A stretch of 7,839 nucleotides of DNA from Deltaproteobacteria bacterium (GTDB lineage Bacteria; UBA10199; SBBF01). A program made the translations under genes and the position numbers. Positions 1 through 5,478 of the stretch are shown here, piece after piece (positions within the stretch are counted from its first letter, which is position 1; each line of letters opens with the position of its first letter). The notes beneath the pieces are model-generated. The model did not search any database. It was given only the letters and a program-made list of their open reading frames with translations, and was not told where the DNA came from. The stretch spans positions 1-7,839 of the forward strand of contig JACQOY010000095.1 in NCBI GenBank assembly GCA_016207765.1, read 5' to 3'.

Positions 1-644
1 GAGTTCGGCACCATTACCGTCACACAGGCGGCGCAGGAACGGGTGGCCACTTTCATGACAACCGAGCTGTTGGCCAGGGCCGAAAAACCCAAGCCCCCGT
101 ATTCCTTCGGGATGATCATTCCGAAAAATTTTTCCTTCTTCATGATATCCCACGCCTCCCGCGGGATCTCTTTGTCCTGCCAAATTTTCCAGTCATCCAG
201 GACTTCGCAGAGGCGTTCCACAGGGCCGTCGAGAAAGGCCTGCTCCTCCCTTGTCAATTTGGGATAAGTCTCCTTCAGCAGTTTTTTAAGATCGGGTTTT
301 CCGGAGAAGAGATCCTTTTCAACCCAGACAACCCCCGCCTCCAAGGCCACCTTTTCGGTTTCGGAGATTTTCGGCAGGAAGCCTTTCATCAGCTTCATGA
401 TAAAGGAGGTCAGAAGAATTGTGCGGAGCGGTTTTACATTAAAGACAAGGGCAATAACGGCAAAAGTGGTCAAGGCCCAGACCGGCGCGTTGAAGCCGAT
501 CAGGATGGCGGCCAAGGCCAGTGTCCAGAGGACGAGCGAAGCGCCGGTATAACCGACCGCCAGAACCACAATAATGGATGCGGCCAAATACCAGGGAAAA
601 TTGGCTCCAAGAAAGGAACCGTGCAGGGCGTTGAATAATTCCAT
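1..644 (-). CDS. fadE: FadE-type membrane-anchored acyl-CoA dehydrogenase, N-terminal part (runs off window)
   Basis: FadE carries out the first step of fatty-acid beta-oxidation, FAD-dependent alpha,beta-dehydrogenation of acyl-CoA, at the inner membrane. Only the first 214 codons lie in the window. Residues 18-50 and 53-70 are two hydrophobic stretches expected to be membrane anchors. They are followed by a charged linker with SETEKVALEAG (94-104) and GKPDLKKL (115-122), then EEQAFLDGPVE (133-143) and FFGMIIPKEYGG (173-184). These segments line up closely with the N-terminus of E. coli FadE as I remember it, which separates this gene from ordinary soluble acyl-CoA dehydrogenases. The ATG at 644 follows AAGGAGG by 5 nt, so the start is secure. 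The catalytic region and the FadE-specific C-terminal domain are outside the window. It is divergent from the RetSat-like gene and shares with it an intergenic region carrying a FadR-like operator. Identification is firm; substrate chain length cannot be read here. Confidence 0.93.
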   Translation of the reverse strand, partial: MELFNALHGSFLGANFPWYLAASIIVVLAVGYTGASLVLWTLALAAILIGFNAPVWALTTFAVIALVFNVKPLRTILLTSFIMKLMKGFLPKISETEKVALEAGVVWVEKDLFSGKPDLKKLLKETYPKLTREEQAFLDGPVERLCEVLDDWKIWQDKEIPREAWDIMKKEKFFGMIIPKEYGGLGFSALANSSVVMKVATRSCAACVTVMVPN

Positions 645-649
645 GAGAA

Positions 650-656
650 CCTCCTT
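650..656 (-). promoter_or_regulatory. Ribosome binding site of fadE
   Basis: A perfect AAGGAGG on the minus strand lies 5 nt upstream of the ATG at 644. It decides the start of fadE. It is immediately downstream (in fadE's direction) of a long palindrome, so folding of the leader could affect its access. Confidence 0.85.
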
Positions 657-661
657 GTTCG

Positions 662-721
662 TGTAGGGGCAATTCACCCCATTAAGAGGGGCCGCTCTTT
701 ATGCGGTGAATTGCCCCTACA
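662..721. repeat. GTAGGGGC-type palindromic repeat element, long copy
   Basis: A 60-bp near-perfect palindrome. The outer arms at 662-678 and 705-721 are perfect 17-bp inverted repeats beginning TGTAGGGGCAATTCACC. Inside, ATTAAGAG (681-688) faces CTCTTTAT (695-702) with one mismatch, so the whole element can fold into one long interrupted hairpin. The ends TGTAGGGGC/GCCCCTACA are shared with the shorter element at 4873-4900. This looks like a dispersed MITE- or REP-like family. No transposase is present and no clear target duplication flanks it. It lies between the fadE ribosome binding site and the likely fadE promoter, so it would sit in the fadE 5' leader. It could also lend a -35-like sequence to the opposite gene. 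Confidence 0.8.
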
Positions 722-738
722 TAAAGATTACCTATTTT
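711..738 (+). promoter_or_regulatory. Possible sigma70-type promoter of the RetSat-like gene
   Basis: TTGCCC (711-716) and TATTTT (733-738) are separated by 16 bp, each matching 4 of 6 consensus bases. Transcription would begin near 745, just upstream of the palindromic operator at 763-780, a position where a bound repressor would block elongation. The -35-like hexamer is part of the right arm of the palindromic repeat element. This is a weak sequence match, supported mainly by location. Confidence 0.25.
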
Positions 739-754
739 CCGGGGGAAATCGCAA
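725..754 (-). promoter_or_regulatory. fadE: Possible promoter of fadE
   Basis: On the minus strand TTGCGA (754-749) is followed after 18 bp by TAATCT (730-725). The -35-like box matches moderately and the -10-like box poorly. It lies just downstream of the operator at 763-780, so repressor binding there could hinder polymerase. The transcript would start within or just before the palindromic repeat at 662-721. Low confidence. Confidence 0.22.
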
Positions 755-762
755 GAGAAAAA

Positions 763-780
763 TGAATGACTATTCATTCA
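763..780. promoter_or_regulatory. FadR-like (TetR family) operator between divergent fatty-acid genes
   Basis: TGAATGACTATTCATTCA is a perfect inverted repeat. The complementarity extends outward to 11-bp arms (759-769 and 774-784) around a CTAT spacer. The core agrees at every position with the operator consensus I recall for Bacillus subtilis FadR/YsiA, TGAATGAMTANTCATTCA. That regulator is a TetR-family repressor released by long-chain acyl-CoA. The site lies between fadE (minus) and the RetSat-like gene (plus), as expected for a shared operator. The repressor gene is not in the window. The match is seen directly; the identity of the bound regulator is inferred. Confidence 0.8.
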
Positions 781-789
781 TTTTATGGT

Positions 790-796
790 AGGAGGG
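790..796 (+). promoter_or_regulatory. Ribosome binding site deciding the start of the RetSat-like gene
   Basis: AGGAGGG lies 12 nt upstream of the ATG at 809, slightly far but usable. It is downstream of the alternative in-frame ATG at 785, which has no Shine-Dalgarno sequence of its own and directly abuts the operator palindrome. This favours translation from 809. Confidence 0.6.
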
Positions 797-808
797 TATT
801 TAAAAGAT

Positions 809-2425
809 ATGACCGCAGTCCATCAACATCAGTTAACTAACCGGATTTACAGGAAAAATATCCTTAATGGCCCTTATGATGCCATTGTCATCGGCTCCGG
901 TATCGGCGGGCTCGCCACGGCGGCGTTGCTCTCGAAGGCGGGCCAAAGAGTTCTGGTGCTTGAGCGCCACTATGTGGCGGGAGGATTCACGCATACCTTT
1001 TCCCGCAAAGGCTACGAATGGGATGTGGGCATCCACTATATTGGAGAAGTCCACCGGCAACGCTCGATTCTTCGCCGCCTCTTTGATTTTATCACCGATG
1101 GCGCCCTTGAATGGTCGCGGATGCCCGAGGTCTACGACCGGGTGATCATCGCCGGCGACGAGTACGATTACATTGCCGGTGTCGAGGCGTTCAAGGCGCG
1201 GCTTTGCGGCTATTTCCCGGATGAAAAAAAGGCCGTCGACGAATATGTTCGTCTGGTTTTTGCCGCCACGAACGCGGCGAAGAATTTCTTTTCGGCACGG
1301 GCGATGCCATCGTGGATGAGGTTTCCGCTCAAGCCGGTGATGACATCGCCGTTTTTAAAATATTCCCGCAAAACAACGCGGGAGGTCATCTCGTCATTAA
1401 CCTCAAATGCCAAATTACTCGGTGTTCTTACGGCGCAGTACGGCGACTATGGTCTCCCCCCGGCCCGAAGCAGTTTTGCCATTCACGCCATGGTGGCCAA
1501 ACATTATTTCGACGGCGGCAATTATCCGGTCGGCGGATCGGGACGGATTGCCGAAACCATCGTGCCGGTGATCGAAAAGGGGGGAGGAAAGGTTTTGGTC
1601 CGGGCCGAGGTAAAAGAGGTCATTGTCGAAAATGGCCGCGCCATGGGGGTACGTCTGGAAAATGGCGATGAAATAAGGGCCGGCTCGGTGGTGAGCGATG
1701 CCGGTGTCTTTAACACCTTCGGAAAACTGCTCGATCCGGCACTTGCCCGGTCGTTAAAGCTCGATCGAAAACTGAATCAGGTCAAGCCATCGCTGGCCCA
1801 CATCTGCCTCTACGTCGGCATGAAGGAGTCCGCGGCCAACTTGGGGTTGAATCAGGCCAACTACTGGATCTATCCCGATTACGATCACGATAAAACCATC
1901 GCCCGCTACGAAACCGATCCGTCGGCGCCTTTGCCCGTGACTTATATTTCTTTTCCTTCCGCCAAGGATCCCGACTGGGAGCGCCGTCACCCAGGCCGGG
2001 CAACGCTTGAAGCGATCGGTTTTGCGCCGTATAAATGGTTTACCTCGTGGGAAAAGACTTCCTGGAAGAAAAGGGGGAACGATTACGAGGCCTTCAAGGA
2101 AGAACTCACACAACGCCTGCTGGAACAAGTCTATCGGTATCTTCCCCAGCTTCGCGGCAAAATCGATTTTTGTGAGCTTTCCACGCCGCTCTCGACCCGA
2201 CATTTCACCAATTATGGACAGGGTGAAATTTACGGCATCGAACACACCCCCGAACGATTCGAACTCTCCTGGCTAAAGCCGCAGACCCCCATTCGCAATC
2301 TCTATTTGACCGGTCAGGATGTTGTGACCGACGGCATCGGCGGGGCGCTCTTCGGAGGGGTTTTGACCGCCTCGGTCATGCTGAAAAGGAATCTTATCAA
2401 GGAGGTGATGCGGCAGACTGTCTGA
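809..2425 (+). CDS. RetSat/CrtI-family FAD-dependent oxidoreductase
   Basis: A 538-residue flavoprotein of the retinol saturase / phytoene desaturase / carotenoid isomerase superfamily. Near the N-terminus is the FAD-binding Rossmann motif GSGIGG (29-34), with an acidic residue E52 ending the second strand (VLVLERH). GGFTHTF (58-64) and GIHYIGE (74-80) follow; the latter is typical of RetSat-like proteins. In the middle are LLGVLTAQYGDYGLPP (203-218) and YPVGGSGRIAE (239-249). The C-terminal FAD motif is NLYLTGQDVVTDGIGGALFGG (497-517). No signal peptide is evident. Family members reduce, desaturate or isomerise conjugated or isolated double bonds in isoprenoids; the substrate here is unknown. 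The start at 809 is chosen for its ribosome binding site; an ATG at 785 would add 8 residues. Its divergence from fadE across a FadR-like operator suggests a role in lipid or isoprenoid-chain metabolism rather than pigment synthesis, and no other carotenoid gene is nearby. Confidence 0.87.
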   Translation: MTAVHQHQLTNRIYRKNILNGPYDAIVIGSGIGGLATAALLSKAGQRVLVLERHYVAGGFTHTFSRKGYEWDVGIHYIGEVHRQRSILRRLFDFITDGALEWSRMPEVYDRVIIAGDEYDYIAGVEAFKARLCGYFPDEKKAVDEYVRLVFAATNAAKNFFSARAMPSWMRFPLKPVMTSPFLKYSRKTTREVISSLTSNAKLLGVLTAQYGDYGLPPARSSFAIHAMVAKHYFDGGNYPVGGSGRIAETIVPVIEKGGGKVLVRAEVKEVIVENGRAMGVRLENGDEIRAGSVVSDAGVFNTFGKLLDPALARSLKLDRKLNQVKPSLAHICLYVGMKESAANLGLNQANYWIYPDYDHDKTIARYETDPSAPLPVTYISFPSAKDPDWERRHPGRATLEAIGFAPYKWFTSWEKTSWKKRGNDYEAFKEELTQRLLEQVYRYLPQLRGKIDFCELSTPLSTRHFTNYGQGEIYGIEHTPERFELSWLKPQTPIRNLYLTGQDVVTDGIGGALFGGVLTASVMLKRNLIKEVMRQTV

Positions 2426-2493
2426 TCGGGGCCTCTTCGCGGAAATCAAAGTCTCATTGTATTCTTTTGAAAAATCCTCTAGTACCCCCCTCC

Positions 2494-3735
2494 ATGCATA
2501 AAGCGGTTGAAAAAGAGGTCCTGTCCGTCGGCCAACATCCCGTCGCCACGACCGCCAGCACCTTTGAGTCGTTGGGGCTGTCGGAGGCGGTTTTAAAGTC
2601 GATACGTCATATCGGTTTTGAACATCCAACCCCCATCCAGTGCGAGGTGATCCCGGTTGCCCTAACCGGGAAGGACATTATCGGTTTGGCCCAGACGGGG
2701 TCGGGAAAGACCGCGGCGTTTGTTCTCCCCATCGCGGAGCGCCTTACCCATGGCCATGGCCTGCGCGGGCTCATTGTCTGCCCCACGCGCGAAATTGCGC
2801 TTCAGACAAAGGCCTTCCTCGATCTCTTCGGTAAAAATCATCATTTAAAAACCGCCTGTCTCATCGGAGGGGTGAGGATGGGGCCGCAGATTTCGGATCT
2901 GGGGAAAAAACTGGATATTGTTGTTGCCACGCCGGGGCGATTGATCGATCACGTCGAGCGAAGAACGGTGAACCTCGGTCAGATTCAGGAATTGGTTCTT
3001 GATGAAGCCGATCACATGCTCGACCTCGGTTTTCTGCCGCAGATAGAAGAGATTCTCCGGACGGTTCCCCGTGAACGTCACACGATGATGTTTTCCGCCA
3101 CCATGCCGGAGCCCATCGAACGGTTGACCCGGCGGTTTCTTACCAATCCTGTGCGGATTGATATTTTACCCGAGGGAAAGGCGGCTGAGGGGATCACCCA
3201 CCGCCTTTATCTGGTCGATGCCGAAAACAAGCGGAAATGCCTTGTCGCGCTTTTGCATCAGGAGCTGGGGAGTACCCTTGTTTTTGCCCGGCGCAAGATC
3301 GACGCGGAATGGCTCTCGAAGGTGCTGGAAGCGGAGGGACATCCGGTGGAAAGGATTCATTCGGACTTGTCGCAGTCCGAGCGGACGGCGGCGCTCAAGG
3401 GTTTTCGCGAGGGGGAACACCGGATTCTGGTGGCGACCGACATTGCCTCGCGCGGGATCGATGTCCCCGGCATCCAGCACATCATCAATTTTGACACCCC
3501 GGAAACGGTTGAAGATTACATCCACCGCGCCGGGCGGACCGCCCGCGTCAAGGCGACGGGGCTTGTCTCCACGATTGGAACCTGGCAGGATTTGCCGATG
3601 ATCAAGGCCATTGAGGCCGAACTGGGTCAGTCAATTCCACGGTGCACGGCGGTCGGCGTTTCCCCTTTTGCGGAGGTGGCGCCAAAGACGACATTCGTTG
3701 CGCGGCCGGGTTTTCGGCCGAGGCGGAGGCGGTAA
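2494..3735 (+). CDS. DEAD-box ATP-dependent RNA helicase, RhlE-like
   Basis: A 413-residue RNA helicase that would unwind short RNA duplexes using ATP, for example in ribosome assembly or RNA turnover. All core motifs are present in order: Q motif (F24 to Q49, with TPIQ), Walker A AQTGSGKT (66-73), PTREIA (97-102), GG (125-126), TPGR (146-149), DEAD (170-173), SAT (201-203), TDIASRGID (315-323) and HRAGRTAR (344-351). The C-terminal tail after about residue 390 is short and ends in a basic RPGFRPRRRR. The protein is therefore close to the minimal two-RecA-domain core, without the DbpA/CsdA RNA-binding domain. The ATG at 2494 is the first ATG in frame, but no clear Shine-Dalgarno precedes it; a TTG at 2467 would add nine residues. 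The 68 bp upstream show no convincing terminator or promoter. Assigning it to RhlE rather than another DEAD subfamily is tentative. Confidence 0.93.
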   Translation: MHKAVEKEVLSVGQHPVATTASTFESLGLSEAVLKSIRHIGFEHPTPIQCEVIPVALTGKDIIGLAQTGSGKTAAFVLPIAERLTHGHGLRGLIVCPTREIALQTKAFLDLFGKNHHLKTACLIGGVRMGPQISDLGKKLDIVVATPGRLIDHVERRTVNLGQIQELVLDEADHMLDLGFLPQIEEILRTVPRERHTMMFSATMPEPIERLTRRFLTNPVRIDILPEGKAAEGITHRLYLVDAENKRKCLVALLHQELGSTLVFARRKIDAEWLSKVLEAEGHPVERIHSDLSQSERTAALKGFREGEHRILVATDIASRGIDVPGIQHIINFDTPETVEDYIHRAGRTARVKATGLVSTIGTWQDLPMIKAIEAELGQSIPRCTAVGVSPFAEVAPKTTFVARPGFRPRRRR

Positions 3736-3742
3736 TGGAGTA

Positions 3743-3784
3743 GCGGGTGACGCCCGTGGGGGACCCGCGGGCGGCAGGACCCGC
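3743..3784 (+). promoter_or_regulatory. GC-rich hairpin leader before DAHP synthase
   Basis: GCGGGT (3743-3748) can pair with either of two copies of ACCCGC (3763-3768 or 3779-3784). In the longer form CGCCCG (3751-3756) also pairs with CGGGCG (3768-3773), giving a two-part stem that encloses the only ribosome-binding-like sequence, GCAGGA (3774-3779). The two folds exclude each other. There is no T-run, so it is not a standard terminator. A control role for the downstream gene is inference. Confidence 0.4.
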
Positions 3785-3793
3785 CATAGTTTT

Positions 3794-4876
3794 ATGATCG
3801 AACTCAAAAAACTCATCAACGTCAACATCACCGGAAGCGAGCGGCTGATTACGCCCAAAGCAATCAAGGAGCTTGTGCCCGCGACCGAGACAGCCCTGAA
3901 AAATGTGCTGAAAAGCCGTTTGATCATCCAGGATATTCTTGACGAAAAAGATCCCCGGTACTTTTTTGTTATCGGACCCTGTTCAATCCACGACCCCAAG
4001 GCGGCCATCGAATACGCCCAAAAATTGAAAGGGCTGGCCGATCGCGTTGCGAACAGGTTTGTTTTGGTCATGCGGGTCTATTTTGAAAAGCCACGGACGA
4101 CCACCGGATGGAAGGGCCTGATCAACGATCCCTTTCTGGACGATTCGTTTCATATCGAGGAGGGGCTGAAACTGGCGCGGAAACTCCTTCTTCAGTTCAC
4201 CGAAATGGGGCTTGCCACCGCCACCGAGGCGCTTGACCCGATTACGCCGCAATACATCGCCGAATTCATCACCTGGACAGCCATCGGGGCCAGGACGGCG
4301 GAGTCGCAGACCCACCGTGAATTGGCCAGTGGCCTCTCGATGCCTGTGGGATTCAAAAACGGCACCGATGGAAGCGTCCAGACCGCCGTCAATGCGCTCA
4401 AGGCGGCCACCACGAAGCATCATTTTCTGGGGATCGATCAGGAGGGGAAGTTCTCCAAATTTTCAACCAGCGGGAACAAATACTGCCACATTGTCCTCCG
4501 CGGCGGCGGGGGAAAGCCCAATTACGACCGGAAAAGCATCGCTACCTGCGAGGCGGCGCTGGCAAAAAACGGCCTTGGCAAAAAAATCGTCGTCGATTGT
4601 TCGCACGACAATTCGAACAAGGATCATCGTCTTCAACCAAAAGTGCTTGCCGATTGTATCGACCAGATTTGCGAGGGAAACAATTCGATCTGCGGTTTCA
4701 TGATGGAGTCGAACCTCTTTGAGGGGAACCAGCCGATCCCCGACGACTTGAAGCAGTTGCCCCATAAAGAGGGGTTGCTTGCGCTAAAATACGGCGTTTC
4801 GGTCACCGATAAATGCATCGATTGGCCGACGACCGAAAAAATCATTCTCGAGGCGTACGGGAAATTGAAATCGTAG
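3794..4876 (+). CDS. aroG: Class I 3-deoxy-7-phosphoheptulonate (DAHP) synthase, AroF/G/H type
   Basis: It catalyses the first committed step of the shikimate pathway, condensing phosphoenolpyruvate and erythrose 4-phosphate to DAHP in the cytoplasm. The 360-residue length fits the E. coli enzymes (about 350). GPCSIHDP (61-68), KPRTTTGWKGLIND (99-112), GARTAESQTHRELASGLS (165-182), GFKNGTDG (186-193) and a GNKYCHIVLRGG segment (227-238) are strongly AroG-like. The four metal ligands of E. coli AroG appear as C63, H271, E305 and D339. D148, P152 and S182 match AroG positions where mutation relieves feedback inhibition, so the enzyme is probably feedback-regulated; which amino acid inhibits it cannot be read. 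The start is ATG 3794. The frame stays open further upstream, but that stretch overlaps the helicase and lacks homology. The ribosome binding site is weak and within a hairpin. The TAG stop is part of a palindromic repeat. The aroF/G/H paralog is uncertain. Confidence 0.95.
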   Translation: MIELKKLINVNITGSERLITPKAIKELVPATETALKNVLKSRLIIQDILDEKDPRYFFVIGPCSIHDPKAAIEYAQKLKGLADRVANRFVLVMRVYFEKPRTTTGWKGLINDPFLDDSFHIEEGLKLARKLLLQFTEMGLATATEALDPITPQYIAEFITWTAIGARTAESQTHRELASGLSMPVGFKNGTDGSVQTAVNALKAATTKHHFLGIDQEGKFSKFSTSGNKYCHIVLRGGGGKPNYDRKSIATCEAALAKNGLGKKIVVDCSHDNSNKDHRLQPKVLADCIDQICEGNNSICGFMMESNLFEGNQPIPDDLKQLPHKEGLLALKYGVSVTDKCIDWPTTEKIILEAYGKLKS

Positions 4877-4900
4877 GGGCGTTGCCTGTTGCGCCCCTAC
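4873..4900. repeat. GTAGGGGC-type palindromic repeat, short copy at the convergent gene ends
   Basis: GTAGGGGCG (4873-4881) and CGCCCCTAC (4892-4900) form perfect 9-bp arms around a 10-nt loop. The outer eight bases equal the ends of the larger element at 662-721. The left-arm TAG (4874-4876) is the stop codon of DAHP synthase, and the right arm read on the minus strand gives the TAG (4899-4897) stop of the methyltransferase. It could act as a bidirectional transcript-end hairpin, though neither side has a T-rich tract. Confidence 0.75.
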
Positions 4901-5475
4901 AGCGATTTTGAACAGGTGAACACAAACGCCGGCGGGATGTTGCCGAAAACCTTCTTTAATTTCACGTTCTTGAATTTCTGCCGGAGAATTTTCAAAATCC
5001 CCTTTCCGCGCGGGTGCACCGTCGAGTGCATGTATTGGAACATCACGAACTTTCCATCCGGTTTTAACGAGTCCTTGACGGTTTCAAGGATTTTTTCGGC
5101 TTTCCTCTGTGGGAGGGTTGAAAAAGGAATGCCGGAAAAAATGAGGTCTGCGGGAGCCCCCATCTCCTCGATATAATCTTTCAAATGCTCTGCGTTGTCG
5201 TGGATAATGCGGGCGTTGGTGATTTCTTCCCTGAGATATTTTACCATGATGGGGTTGACGTCGATGCAGAGAAGGACGGCATCTTTTTTAAGCCGCAGGG
5301 CGATTTTTTTTGTCAAAACCCCCGTGCCCGGCCCCAGCTCAACCACACAATCCGCCTCTTCAAGCCGGATCTGTTCCAGCATCCTGTTGCAGAGTTTTTT
5401 TGAGCTGGGGACCACGGCACCGGTTGTCAGCGGTTTTTTGAACATCGCCTTCCAGAATGTCAGATGATGTCTCAT
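4897..5475 (-). CDS. PmtA-like class I SAM-dependent methyltransferase (putative phospholipid N-methyltransferase)
   Basis: A 192-residue Rossmann-fold methyltransferase. Motif I is VELGPGTG (45-52). The acidic residue after strand 2 is D72 in CIDVNP, and D93 lies in the adenine-binding region. The motif IV position reads FSGIPF (113-118), not the NxPY of KsgA/Erm rRNA dimethyladenosine transferases. The N-terminal FKKPLTTGAVVPSS (12-25) and the C-terminal FGNIPPAFVF (177-186) agree with what I know of the COG3963 phospholipid N-methyltransferase group, which methylates phosphatidylethanolamine toward phosphatidylcholine. The substrate is inferred from family only. The start is the ATG at 5475, only 3 bp after the acyl-CoA dehydrogenase stop, so translation is probably coupled; no good Shine-Dalgarno is seen. 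A later ATG at 5445 would remove part of the conserved N-terminus. It is the last gene of the minus-strand operon. Confidence 0.8.
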   Translation of the reverse strand: MRHHLTFWKAMFKKPLTTGAVVPSSKKLCNRMLEQIRLEEADCVVELGPGTGVLTKKIALRLKKDAVLLCIDVNPIMVKYLREEITNARIIHDNAEHLKDYIEEMGAPADLIFSGIPFSTLPQRKAEKILETVKDSLKPDGKFVMFQYMHSTVHPRGKGILKILRQKFKNVKLKKVFGNIPPAFVFTCSKSL

Positions 5476-5478
5476 GGG

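Noticed and set aside
2426..2493. Promoter or terminator between the RetSat-like gene and the helicase
   Set aside because: No stem followed by a T-run and no convincing paired -35/-10 boxes are visible in the 68 bp.
3733..3743. Overlapping TAATG with a two-codon ATG GAG TAG mini-frame after the helicase
   Set aside because: Too short to be a leader peptide with control codons, and nothing else supports its translation.
3611..3793. In-frame upstream extension of DAHP synthase by 61 codons
   Set aside because: It overlaps the well-supported helicase C-terminus, has a low-complexity arginine/glycine-rich translation unlike AroG, and the family N-terminus fits ATG 3794.
4897..5475. KsgA/Erm rRNA adenine dimethyltransferase identity for the methyltransferase
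   Set aside because: The NxPY catalytic motif is replaced by SGIPF, and the protein is shorter, lacking the KsgA C-terminal domain.
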